Assembly: GCA_913009765.1 (NCBI GenBank)
Contig: CAJVYT010000170.1
Location: 1-8,703, forward strand
Length of the DNA: 8,703 nucleotides
Source: an uncultured candidate division Zixibacteria bacterium
GTDB taxonomy: Bacteria; Zixibacteria; MSB-5A5; GN15; FEB-12
Reading direction: 5' to 3'
Shown one piece after another: positions 1 to 6,431 of this stretch. Positions within the stretch are counted from its first letter, which is position 1. Each line of letters opens with the position of its first letter. Below the pieces are notes generated by a model. That model ran no database searches. It was not told the origin of the DNA and saw nothing but the letters and a program-made list of their open reading frames with translations. The position numbers and the translations under genes were made by a program.

Positions 1-53
1 TTTACTGTGTATTTTACATTATTTGTTTTTATTTTTTTATGTGTTTTTTTTTT
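1..53. other. Non-biological T-rich read-through tail
   Basis: This stretch is dominated by T and lies directly outside the Illumina adapter. It is the reverse-complement counterpart of the A-rich tail at the other contig end. Such homopolymer-like noise is what reads contain once sequencing runs past the end of the adapter. It should not be annotated as genomic. Confidence 0.93.
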
Positions 54-119
54 CAAGCAGAAGACGGCATACGAGATATATCAGTGTGACTGGAGTTCAG
101 ACGTGTGCTCTTCCGATCT
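54..119. other. Untrimmed Illumina TruSeq adapter (P7 side, indexed)
   Basis: Bases 54-77 match the Illumina P7 flow-cell sequence (begins CAAGCAGAAGACGG, ends ACGAGAT). Bases 78-85 are the index ATATCAGT. Bases 86-119 match the TruSeq read-2 primer segment, ending GCTCTTCCGATCT. The index reads ACTGATAT on the other strand, which I recognise as TruSeq index 25. Genuine DNA starts at about 120. The element is repeated in inverted orientation at 8546-8611. Confidence 0.98.
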
Positions 120-168
120 AAATCTCCTTGCCTAAAATATTAACTTTTTTCTTCATTAATTTTTTCAT
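120..168 (-). CDS. Possible 5' end of a divergent gene, cut by the contig end
   Basis: On the minus strand an open frame starts at ATG 168-166 (second ATG at 156-154) and stays open for 16 codons to the insert end, reading MKKLMKKKVNILGKEI. A lysine-rich start is common in low-G+C bacteria. An in-frame stop just upstream (180-178) fixes the start. A G-rich stretch, AAAGGGGG at 190-183, could act as a ribosome binding site, but its spacing of about 14 bases is long. The fragment is too short to identify a family and may be chance in A/T-rich DNA. Confidence 0.3.
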
Positions 169-202
169 CTTTTTTATTTAAACCCCCTTTCATTGATATA
201 AG

Positions 203-240
203 CCGTCTATTAAACAGACGGAATTGTTATACAATTTTTT
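203..240. terminator. Tandem hairpins followed by a T-run
   Basis: CCGTCT (203-208) pairs with AGACGG (216-221) across a 7-base loop. Immediately after it, AATTGT (222-227) pairs with ACAATT (231-236) across TAT, and a T-run covers 235-240. The layout resembles a weak rho-independent terminator for rightward transcription. No rightward gene is visible before it, so it could instead be a leader structure or chance. Confidence 0.3.
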
Positions 241-365
241 ACATATATAACTATGAAACAACAAAGAATTAATTTTTTTAGATATCATTCTTAAATAATA
301 TAAAATTCATTTAAAAATATTATCGTCATAAATGGGGTATATTATCATAAAAAATATTTTAAGTT

Positions 366-394
366 TTATAATATTCTGCTTAACATCTTATAAT
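366..394 (+). promoter_or_regulatory. Weak candidate promoter for the glycosyltransferase gene
   Basis: A perfect TATAAT lies at 389-394, 37 bases before the start codon. The hexamer 17 bases upstream (TTATAA, 366-371) matches the TTGACA consensus at only three positions. TATAAT is expected often by chance in DNA this A/T-rich, and a second copy lies at 367-372. Confidence 0.22.
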
Positions 395-431
395 ATAAGA
401 AATACTTTAGAAAAATAGATTTTGAGTATCA

Positions 432-2513
432 ATGAGAATTTCTAAAATTATTGAATTTATCTCTGTTATATTACTTCTGGTAGTTATTTCCAGTATCAGG
501 AGCTATAAGTTGGATGCTGACCCTCCAATTGGGTTGTCACTCTCGACAGATATTTATACAGACCATCCAAATTTGACCTTATACGGTAAACAAAAAATTA
601 TTATGGATGATATGACTCCATCGGGAGACAACCGTTTTCCTCTTTTCAGAAAATCAGTTATTACACTCTTTTCATATCTTTCGTTCAAACTTTTTGGTAC
701 CGGATTATTAGGTTCAAATGTAGTTGGTTTTTTCTTCTCATTCGGTTCTATATTATTATTCTATTTTATTGTCAGGAGAATAGGAGGTTTTTTAGCCGGT
801 ATCTTTTATCTACTATTGATTGGCTTTAATTATAATCAAATATTTTATGGGCGATTGACATTCCAAGAACATGCCATGGTTTTTTTTGGGTTCATGGCTA
901 TATTGCTGGTATTATATTCAAAAACTAAATTAGTTACTGTTTTTGCCGGGATGTCAGTGGGAGTTTCAGTTTTCTTTTGTAAACTTACTGGTGTTACATT
1001 TCTTATTCCTTTTTTCTGTTTTTATTTATATAATTTTTTAGTTGATAAAAACAGAAAAAAATTATTTCAGGCTGTTTTGTTTATATCCGGGTTTATTATT
1101 TTGACATTAGTATGGTTCTTTTATACCTATTTGCCTATGCAGAAAAATGTTGGAACATATATATCTGAGCATGTGTATGCTGTAAGTGGATTTCCAAGTG
1201 CTCTGTTAAAACCTGATAAATTTATTAAAAATCTTGTTACTTTTGGAAGCGGTTCATTTTTATTTCTCCGTATGAAAATCAGTCTGATTTTCTGTGCTAT
1301 TTATTTGATTGTAATATTTTACAAATTTGTTCAACTTCTAAGAAAAAAAATAGATGTCAGTATCTTTTATAATAGGCATATTTTATTAGCTTCAACAATA
1401 ATAGGTTCTTATTTGTTTCTAATGGTGTGGAATTATAGACCACTCAGATATCAATTAGTTTTAATTTACCCAATCTGTGCAGCTGCTGGAATTGCCATGT
1501 CATTTATATGGAACAAAATAAACGAATTAAAATTAGAACAATTACCCAAAAAGTTTTACCTGTTATTTCTTCCACTACTTGTCATACCTATGTATAATTT
1601 ATATATGGAATATACTCCATTAAAAGATAAAGATTATAGTTATGAAGAAGGAATCTATGTTGTCCTCGCTGTTGCAATAATACTCATAGCAATTTATCAC
1701 TTATATGCCAAAAAAATAAGCGGCATACAAATAAATTATCTCAAAATCGGCGGTAAAGTAATAGTTATATTCGCTTTGAGCTTTTCTATTATTTCACATT
1801 GGTTGCAGTACTATCGCTGGTATGTGAACCCGTCTTATACAATCAAAGATAACAGTATTGATTTTAGCAAAATTCTAAACCGAAATGCCGTTATTACCGG
1901 TCCTTATGCTGCTACAATAACACTGGAGACAGATTATAAAACTATAATCCACATGTTCGGCGTATCTAATTATGATCCTGATTTTTTCAAAAGATATCCA
2001 ATTACTCATGTTATAATTGATAGTACCAATGAAAAGATAGCCCGCATGAATTACCCTAAAATAATGAATAATTCTGACAATATTGTGACATATTATTTTG
2101 GTGACAAAGAAGCTCGTCTTGTCAGGGTAGCCGGTTTAACCGATAATATAGAAGCAGATAATTATCAACTGTCAACTTTTGAAAAAATTGTTGTTCAATT
2201 TAATGAAAAAGATAGAACTATTAATAACCGACTTGTTGATAAATTTCTAATGAAAAACCCTGATAATTTGTCATGTTATCTTTTGCTTGCTGAATCTGCT
2301 TTTGGTAAAGGGGAATATAAATTAGCTGAATCAATGTATAAAAAAGCAGAAGCTTTTTCTCCGACTAATTATATGCTTATGTTAAGTATTGGTGATTTTT
2401 ATAATTCTTGGTATTTTAATACTAAAAATATTGGATATAAGGAAAAAAGTAAGTTGTATCATGGTATGGCAAACCAAATTGTTCCACCTGATGGGATCAG
2501 TATACACGATTAA
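432..2513 (+). CDS. GT39/ArnT-like multi-pass membrane glycosyltransferase with C-terminal TPR-like tail
   Basis: This 693-residue protein is predicted to move a sugar from a lipid-phosphate donor to an acceptor on the outer face of the cytoplasmic membrane. I count about twelve hydrophobic segments, among them roughly 5-23, 93-115, 119-133, 148-162, 166-184, 187-203, 212-233, 284-302, 317-333, 341-359, 375-391, 407-424 and 441-455. The first external loop is acidic (Asp28, Asp30, Asp40, Asp44), as expected of the GT-C catalytic loop. The stretch RLTFQEHAMVFFGFMAILL (141-159) has the Arg...Glu pattern of the PMT_2/ArnT family. A soluble tail from about 465 ends in a TPR-like pair of helices (about 605-660). 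The start at 432 puts the first membrane helix at residue 5; no strong ribosome site precedes it. A hand-counted 60-base sample is 25% G+C. Donor and acceptor cannot be told. Confidence 0.72.
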   Translation: MRISKIIEFISVILLLVVISSIRSYKLDADPPIGLSLSTDIYTDHPNLTLYGKQKIIMDDMTPSGDNRFPLFRKSVITLFSYLSFKLFGTGLLGSNVVGFFFSFGSILLFYFIVRRIGGFLAGIFYLLLIGFNYNQIFYGRLTFQEHAMVFFGFMAILLVLYSKTKLVTVFAGMSVGVSVFFCKLTGVTFLIPFFCFYLYNFLVDKNRKKLFQAVLFISGFIILTLVWFFYTYLPMQKNVGTYISEHVYAVSGFPSALLKPDKFIKNLVTFGSGSFLFLRMKISLIFCAIYLIVIFYKFVQLLRKKIDVSIFYNRHILLASTIIGSYLFLMVWNYRPLRYQLVLIYPICAAAGIAMSFIWNKINELKLEQLPKKFYLLFLPLLVIPMYNLYMEYTPLKDKDYSYEEGIYVVLAVAIILIAIYHLYAKKISGIQINYLKIGGKVIVIFALSFSIISHWLQYYRWYVNPSYTIKDNSIDFSKILNRNAVITGPYAATITLETDYKTIIHMFGVSNYDPDFFKRYPITHVIIDSTNEKIARMNYPKIMNNSDNIVTYYFGDKEARLVRVAGLTDNIEADNYQLSTFEKIVVQFNEKDRTINNRLVDKFLMKNPDNLSCYLLLAESAFGKGEYKLAESMYKKAEAFSPTNYMLMLSIGDFYNSWYFNTKNIGYKEKSKLYHGMANQIVPPDGISIHD

Positions 2514-2675
2514 CTCATACAATATATTTTTCGATTATTCTCTCCGTTAGGAATTCAAGCGTATTTTGACCAGAGAGGATTAGTAGTCACCTTAAAAGAG
2601 TTAAATTATCTTTGGCTCCCATTTTTAATCCTCTTCGGATTTATTTTATTTATTACAAAAGTAGTAATTAAATAG
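2514..2675 (+). pseudogene. Protein-like remnant in frame after the glycosyltransferase stop
   Basis: The frame of the preceding gene stays open for 53 codons beyond its TAA stop, to TAG at 2673-2675, and contains no ATG, GTG or TTG start. Its translation looks protein-like. A soluble part (GIQAYFDQRGLVVTLKELN, 2550-2606) is followed by a hydrophobic stretch (LWLPFLILFGFILFI) and a basic end (TKVVIK). That pattern suits the C-terminus of a membrane protein with one final helix. It could be a decayed gene end left by a deletion, a stop-interrupted extension of the upstream gene, or chance. No family is recognised. Confidence 0.28.
2574..2634. repeat. 9-bp inverted repeat with 43-base spacer
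   Basis: AGAGGATTA (2574-2582) is the exact reverse complement of TAATCCTCT (2626-2634). The right arm also lies in a short hairpin, AATCC-TCTTC-GGATT (2627-2641), followed by T-rich DNA (2640-2652). Together they could end transcription of the upstream gene, but the stems are weak and the region is A/T-rich. Confidence 0.28.
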
Positions 2676-2745
2676 AAGAAATTTTAAATATCGTTAGCTC
2701 CGACTTTTTAGGTTTGTAACACACCGTCAACCAACAACTTGAATC

Positions 2746-2759
2746 TTGATGTAGATCAA
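2746..2759. promoter_or_regulatory. FNR/CRP-family operator, perfect TTGAT-N4-ATCAA
   Basis: The sequence TTGATGTAGATCAA is a perfect match to the dyad consensus of FNR/ANR-type regulators. Its centre (2752.5) lies about 61 bases upstream of the start predicted from the promoter at 2779-2807. This is the class I position (near -61.5) at which FNR and CRP proteins activate transcription in enteric bacteria. It suggests induction of the operon under low oxygen, or by another member of the CRP/FNR family. No regulator gene is in the window, so the cognate protein is inferred. Confidence 0.5.
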
Positions 2760-2778
2760 AAAAAGAATTTTCGCATCC

Positions 2779-2807
2779 TTGATTTTCCTGATAAGTTTTT
2801 GTATTAT
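2779..2807 (+). promoter_or_regulatory. Sigma70-type promoter of the mutase operon
   Basis: TTGATT (2779-2784) matches the -35 consensus at four of six positions. TATTAT (2802-2807) matches the -10 consensus at five of six. The spacer is exactly 17 bases. Transcription would start near 2813-2814, giving a leader of about 22 bases. The spacing to the FNR-type box supports the assignment. Confidence 0.45.
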
Positions 2808-2825
2808 AGAGTCTTAATCTTAATT

Positions 2826-2830
2826 GGAGA
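2826..2830 (+). promoter_or_regulatory. Ribosome binding site that decides the mutase start
   Basis: GGAGA lies five bases before ATG 2836. An in-frame TTG at 2824-2826 would extend the frame by four residues, but it overlaps this site and has none of its own. ATG 2836 is therefore the start. Confidence 0.8.
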
Positions 2831-2835
2831 ATTAT

Positions 2836-4533
2836 ATGTTTAATAAGAATTTCATAGCACGTCTCAAAGAAAAATTAAAAGAATGGGATAAATCTGCCGA
2901 ACGGTTTCGGGCAAAAAAATCTATGCCTCGTTTTTTTACTGTTTCGGGCGAAGATATTAACGAGTTATATACTCCTGATTCAATCAAGGGTGGAGATGAT
3001 GAAAATTATTATGATGAACATATAGGACTGCCGGGGCAGTTTCCCTATACACGTGGCGTTCATCAAACTCTCTATCGTTCTAAACTTTGGACAATGCGTC
3101 AGTTTGCCGGAATGGGAACACCTGCTCACACCAACGAACGGTTTAAATATATTTTAGCACAAGGCGGAACAGGACTTTCGACAGCATTTGACCTTCCGAC
3201 CTTGATGGGGTATGATTCAGACCATGAGCGTTCTTTAGGTGAAGTTGGTAAATGCGGAGTTGCCGTTGACACTCTTGCCGACATGGAAATTATTTATAAA
3301 GATATCGACCTCGGCAAAGTTTCTACTTCAATGACAATCAATTCTCCTGCCTCTATGGTACTCGCTATGTATTTGGTTGTTGCCGAAAAACAGGGTGTTG
3401 ATTTAAAAGATGTTCGCGGAACACTTCAGAACGACATCTTAAAAGAATATATAGCTCAAAAAGAATTTATTTTCCCCCCGAAACCATCTATCAGGTTGAT
3501 TACCGATATGATGTCATACTGTTCTGAGCATGTACCGCAGTGGAATACTATTTCTATTTCCGGTTATCATATTCGTGAAGCAGGGGCGACAGCGGTGCAG
3601 GAGTTGGCGTTTACACTGGCAGACGGGTTCTGTTATATAGAATCTGCAATAGCAGATGGTCAGGATGTTGACGAGTTCGCACCACGTTTGTCATTTTTCT
3701 TTAATGCTCATTCTGACTTTTTTGAAGAGATTGCAAAATACCGTGCCGCACGAAGAATTTTTGCCAAACGTATGAAAAACAAATACGGAGCTAAAAACCC
3801 AAAAAGCTGGCTGCTTCGGTTTCACACCCAAACAGCAGGTTGTTCACTTACTGCTCAACAACCGGAAAATAATATTGTACGAACAGCAATTCAGGCACTT
3901 TCGGGTGTCTTAGGCGGAACACAGTCACTTCATACAAACTCAATGGATGAAACTTTGGCTCTTCCGTCTGAAAAAGCTGCTCTTATTGCTTTACGTACTC
4001 AACAGGTTATCGCCTATGAAACAGGCGTTGCGAACACTGTTGACCCATTGGGTGGTTCTTATTTTGTGGAATCATTAACTGACAAAATGGAAGCTGAGGC
4101 AGAAAAATATTTTGATGAAATAGATAAACGGGGCGGCGTGCTTCAGTGTATTGAAGACGGTTTCTTCCAAAAAGATATTGCACGCTCTGCTTATCAGCAC
4201 CAGATGGAACTTGAAAAGAAAGAACGAGTTATTGTCGGTGTGAACGATTTTGTTTTAGAAAATGAAAAGATTGATATACCTGTATTAAAAATAGATAAAA
4301 ATGTAGAGCGAGACCAGTCAGCATTTTGCAAAAAAATAAAAGCAGAACGAGACAATACCAAAGTTCAGGAAACACTTGCTATACTTCGGGAAGCTGCAAA
4401 ATCGGACGGTAATACCTTTGAGACAATTATGGATTGTGCCAGAGCGTATGTCTCGGTTGGGGAAATGTGTGATGTACTCCGCGAGGAGTGGGGTGAGTAC
4501 TCAGAAACTCAAGCCGCAATGAGTGCATCGTAA
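2836..4533 (+). CDS. icmA: B12-dependent acyl-CoA mutase large subunit, isobutyryl-CoA mutase type
   Basis: This 565-residue protein is the substrate-binding TIM-barrel subunit of a split adenosylcobalamin-dependent acyl-CoA mutase. The family is clear from [11 protein letters not shown] (86-95), AFDLPT (117-122), [11 protein letters not shown] (196-206), [11 protein letters not shown] (240-250, catalytic-site His245), [16 protein letters not shown] and [10 protein letters not shown]. It has no B12-binding domain, which is encoded at 6432-6851. Two positions set specificity in this family. Tyr89 of Propionibacterium methylmalonyl-CoA mutase is Phe90 here, and the carboxylate-binding Arg207 is Gln208. 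Phe/Gln is the isobutyryl-CoA mutase pair (Phe80/Gln198 in Streptomyces IcmA). Ala117, rather than the Asp117 of 2-hydroxyisobutyryl-CoA mutase, argues against that enzyme. The length fits IcmA (about 566). The expected reaction is isobutyryl-CoA to n-butyryl-CoA, reversibly. It is the first gene of the operon. An automatic label of methylmalonyl-CoA mutase would probably be wrong. Confidence 0.85.
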   Translation: MFNKNFIARLKEKLKEWDKSAERFRAKKSMPRFFTVSGEDINELYTPDSIKGGDDENYYDEHIGLPGQFPYTRGVHQTLYRSKLWTMRQFAGMGTPAHTNERFKYILAQGGTGLSTAFDLPTLMGYDSDHERSLGEVGKCGVAVDTLADMEIIYKDIDLGKVSTSMTINSPASMVLAMYLVVAEKQGVDLKDVRGTLQNDILKEYIAQKEFIFPPKPSIRLITDMMSYCSEHVPQWNTISISGYHIREAGATAVQELAFTLADGFCYIESAIADGQDVDEFAPRLSFFFNAHSDFFEEIAKYRAARRIFAKRMKNKYGAKNPKSWLLRFHTQTAGCSLTAQQPENNIVRTAIQALSGVLGGTQSLHTNSMDETLALPSEKAALIALRTQQVIAYETGVANTVDPLGGSYFVESLTDKMEAEAEKYFDEIDKRGGVLQCIEDGFFQKDIARSAYQHQMELEKKERVIVGVNDFVLENEKIDIPVLKIDKNVERDQSAFCKKIKAERDNTKVQETLAILREAAKSDGNTFETIMDCARAYVSVGEMCDVLREEWGEYSETQAAMSAS

Positions 4534-4550
4534 AAAAAAGAGATTGAACT

Positions 4551-5171
4551 ATGACTGCTTTAAGACAAGTTATCGTTACCAAATCGGTTTCTTCCCCCGG
4601 TACATCCGCATGTGGACTTGCCTGGGATGGCAAGACATTTTGGTATTATGATTTATCAGTTCATACCCTTTTTCAGGTTTCAACGTCAGGCGAAGTCATT
4701 CAGAAAATTCATATTGAAACTGCCTGTTGTGATACAGCATTCGACGGACAATATATTTGGCAGGCATCACCGTTAACTTTGCAGATTTTCATTATCAATC
4801 CTGAAAACGGCAGAGTTGTCAGAACTCTTGAGACTCAAGACAAATGTTCCGGGCTTTGCTGTTCAGGACCGGGTTTTGTACGAGGTTCATGGACACGTAA
4901 AGAACTTATTTATTTTGATCCTGAAAATGGTGAAGAAATTCGTTCGATACAAACCGGTGCTTCTACATCGGGGATTGCGTTTGATGGTTCAAGTTTTTGG
5001 CATGGCGGAGAGATTGACGGAGAAAATTATATCTTTAAAGTGAATCCAAAAACCGAAGAAGTTGAAAAATTTCCGCTTGAATTCACTATCTCAGGATTAA
5101 CATTCGACGGCAAGTCGTTATGGGCTGCCGATGGTACCAATAACAAATTTGTAAAATTAGAAATAGCGTAA
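4551..5171 (+). CDS. Small cytoplasmic five-repeat beta-propeller protein, function unknown
   Basis: The 206-residue protein consists of five imperfect repeats of about 40 residues. Each begins with a G-x-A-F-D-G-like motif at about 22-27, 61-66, 101-106, 141-146 and 182-187, usually followed by a Trp (FW, IW, FW, LW) and later by a turn such as NPENGRVV or DPENGEEI. This is the pattern of a five-bladed propeller related to glutamine-cyclotransferase-like or Vgb-like proteins. No signal peptide or membrane helix is seen, so it should stay in the cytoplasm, unlike secreted glutaminyl cyclases. Six cysteines (21, 59, 60, 99, 103, 104) lie in the first three repeats at the strand preceding or within the repeat motif. 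It starts 17 bases after the mutase gene and ends one base before the next start, so it is probably cotranscribed. A role with the mutase is possible, but nothing in the sequence proves one. Confidence 0.6.
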   Translation: MTALRQVIVTKSVSSPGTSACGLAWDGKTFWYYDLSVHTLFQVSTSGEVIQKIHIETACCDTAFDGQYIWQASPLTLQIFIINPENGRVVRTLETQDKCSGLCCSGPGFVRGSWTRKELIYFDPENGEEIRSIQTGASTSGIAFDGSSFWHGGEIDGENYIFKVNPKTEEVEKFPLEFTISGLTFDGKSLWAADGTNNKFVKLEIA

Positions 5172-5172
5172 G

Positions 5173-6396
5173 ATGAATATTTTTAATAAAAAATTTGAAG
5201 ATATTGAGTTTTCTGATATTCAAGCACTTGTAGATACTAAAGTAGGAGAAAGTCAAGTCTTAGAGTATAAAGAAAGATATACACCTAAGAAAACTGCTTC
5301 TTTGATTTCTGCTTTTGCAAACACTTATGGTGGATTCATAATATACGGAATTAAAGAAAATGAAAAAAATAATGAAGCAGAAGAAATAGTTAATATAGAA
5401 GATGATGATTTAGAAAATACAATAGATAATGTTTGCTATGATTTAATTACACCACCTGTTTTTTGTTCTTCAAAATACTTAGAAAATGACGAAAAAACAA
5501 AAAGAATATTTATAGTCAAAGTCCCTGAAAGTGATTTAACGCCACATGCGATAGACAACAACTCAACTGTTTATGTTAAAGTAAATGCACAAAAGAGAAA
5601 AATTGAGAAAGCAACATTAGAACAACAAGAATGGTTAAAGAATCGAAGAATCAAAAGTGTAACATTTAGAGAAAACTTAATAAATAATATTGAAATACAT
5701 TCTGAGAATATATTTAAGAATTATCAATCTAAAGAATTTTTATTGGAAACATTTATTATTCCTCAATATCCTAAAAAGCCATTATTGAATTATGTTGAAC
5801 TTTATAACTTTGCCTATAGACAACTAAGTTCTTTTAACAAAAAGTTTAATACAATTATTTCTACTTATCGACCTCATCAATATAATAATGGCTTATGTAG
5901 TGTTGTTGAAAATATTGAAAGTAAAATTAGAATCTATTTTGAATTAAATTGCTTTGGTTTATGTGTGATTAAATTAATATTTCCATGGGTCGGAGAACCA
6001 GAAAAGTTTCAGAAGTATTTAAGAATTGATTCTTTAATCAGTAATCTAGTTTATTTTCTTAACTTATTACTTGAAATCAATAATTCCATTAGTAGCCATG
6101 GGGCATCTATAGTTGGTTGTAAAATTGAAAACATAAAAGATACTACATTGTTAGGGATTCCGACTTACGATGATTTAGGTTGTAAAATTGATAATAAACT
6201 AGAAGTTTTACATAAATTTAATAAATATGATAGCAATTCATGTCAATATCTTATAGATGAGTTTTATTCTAACTTGTTGTTTGTTTACAATGTTCATCAT
6301 AATATAGAAAATATGGTAATTGAGAAAGTAAAAGGAATTTTTAATAAGTATGATCTTGAATATAAAGAGAATAATGAATGCTCCGTTTTGATTTAG
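5173..6396 (+). CDS. AlbA_2 (Schlafen-type) domain protein lodged between the mutase subunit genes
   Basis: The 407-residue protein has an N-terminal AlbA_2 domain (about 15-142). Its marks are ESQVLEYKE (26-34), the hallmark AFANTYGGFIIYGI (47-60) and a closing strand STVYVKVNAQKRK (131-143). In this family the domain is linked to nucleic-acid binding or processing. The remaining 260 residues are not recognised; I see no Walker A motif, helix-turn-helix or membrane helix. The start follows the propeller stop by one base with only a poor ribosome site, so translation is probably coupled. Base composition differs sharply from the flanking genes: one hand-counted 60-base sample is 20% G+C, against 40-52% in samples from the propeller, icmA and icmB genes. 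AGA, ATA and AAT codons are frequent. It looks like an acquired gene, perhaps with a defence or regulatory role; a role in acyl-CoA metabolism is unlikely. Confidence 0.7.
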   Translation: MNIFNKKFEDIEFSDIQALVDTKVGESQVLEYKERYTPKKTASLISAFANTYGGFIIYGIKENEKNNEAEEIVNIEDDDLENTIDNVCYDLITPPVFCSSKYLENDEKTKRIFIVKVPESDLTPHAIDNNSTVYVKVNAQKRKIEKATLEQQEWLKNRRIKSVTFRENLINNIEIHSENIFKNYQSKEFLLETFIIPQYPKKPLLNYVELYNFAYRQLSSFNKKFNTIISTYRPHQYNNGLCSVVENIESKIRIYFELNCFGLCVIKLIFPWVGEPEKFQKYLRIDSLISNLVYFLNLLLEINNSISSHGASIVGCKIENIKDTTLLGIPTYDDLGCKIDNKLEVLHKFNKYDSNSCQYLIDEFYSNLLFVYNVHHNIENMVIEKVKGIFNKYDLEYKENNECSVLI

Positions 6397-6400
6397 TTAA

Positions 6401-6422
6401 ATAATAGATTGATAATAGATTC
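6401..6422 (+). repeat. Tandem 11-base repeat before icmB
   Basis: ATAATAGATTG is followed directly by ATAATAGATTC, two copies differing only at the last base. They fill most of the gap between the AlbA_2 stop codon and the icmB ribosome site. No matching copy is seen at the left edge of the AlbA_2 gene, so it is not an obvious target-site duplication. Replication slippage in A/T-rich DNA is the simplest cause. Confidence 0.6.
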
Positions 6423-6431
6423 AAGGAAACT

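Larger units (their letters stand above)
169..431. other. A/T-rich intergenic region upstream of the glycosyltransferase
   Basis: No convincing gene is seen in these 263 bases. The region holds a GC-containing hairpin (203-221), an A/T hairpin followed by a T-run (222-240) and two TATAAT hexamers (367-372 and 389-394). If the leftward gene start at 168 is real, this is a divergent promoter region. If it is not, the hairpins plus T-run could mark the end of a rightward gene lost at the contig edge. Confidence 0.6.
2676..2835. other. Regulatory intergenic region before the mutase operon
   Basis: No gene is seen between the end of the remnant frame and the mutase start codon. The region holds the FNR-type box (2746-2759), the promoter (2779-2807) and the ribosome binding site (2826-2830) listed separately. 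I see no cobalamin-riboswitch landmark, and the predicted leader is too short, about 22 bases, to hold one. Confidence 0.7.

Noticed and set aside
2824..2835. TTG start giving a mutase four residues longer
   Set aside because: The TTG overlaps the GGAGA ribosome site that serves ATG 2836.
2676..2835. Cobalamin riboswitch upstream of the B12-dependent mutase
   Set aside because: The predicted leader is about 22 bases and no B12-box-like sequence is seen.
2836..4533. Label as methylmalonyl-CoA mutase
   Set aside because: Tyr89 and Arg207 of true MCMs are Phe and Gln here, the isobutyryl-CoA mutase pair.
2836..4533. Label as 2-hydroxyisobutyryl-CoA mutase
   Set aside because: That enzyme has Ile90 and Asp117; here the residues are Phe90 and Ala117.
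4427..4633. 68-codon minus-strand frame across the icmA/propeller junction
   Set aside because: It overlaps two well-supported genes on the other strand and has no recognisable content.
4816..5043. 75-codon plus-strand frame inside the propeller gene
   Set aside because: It is an out-of-frame shadow; the overlapping frame has clear repeat structure.
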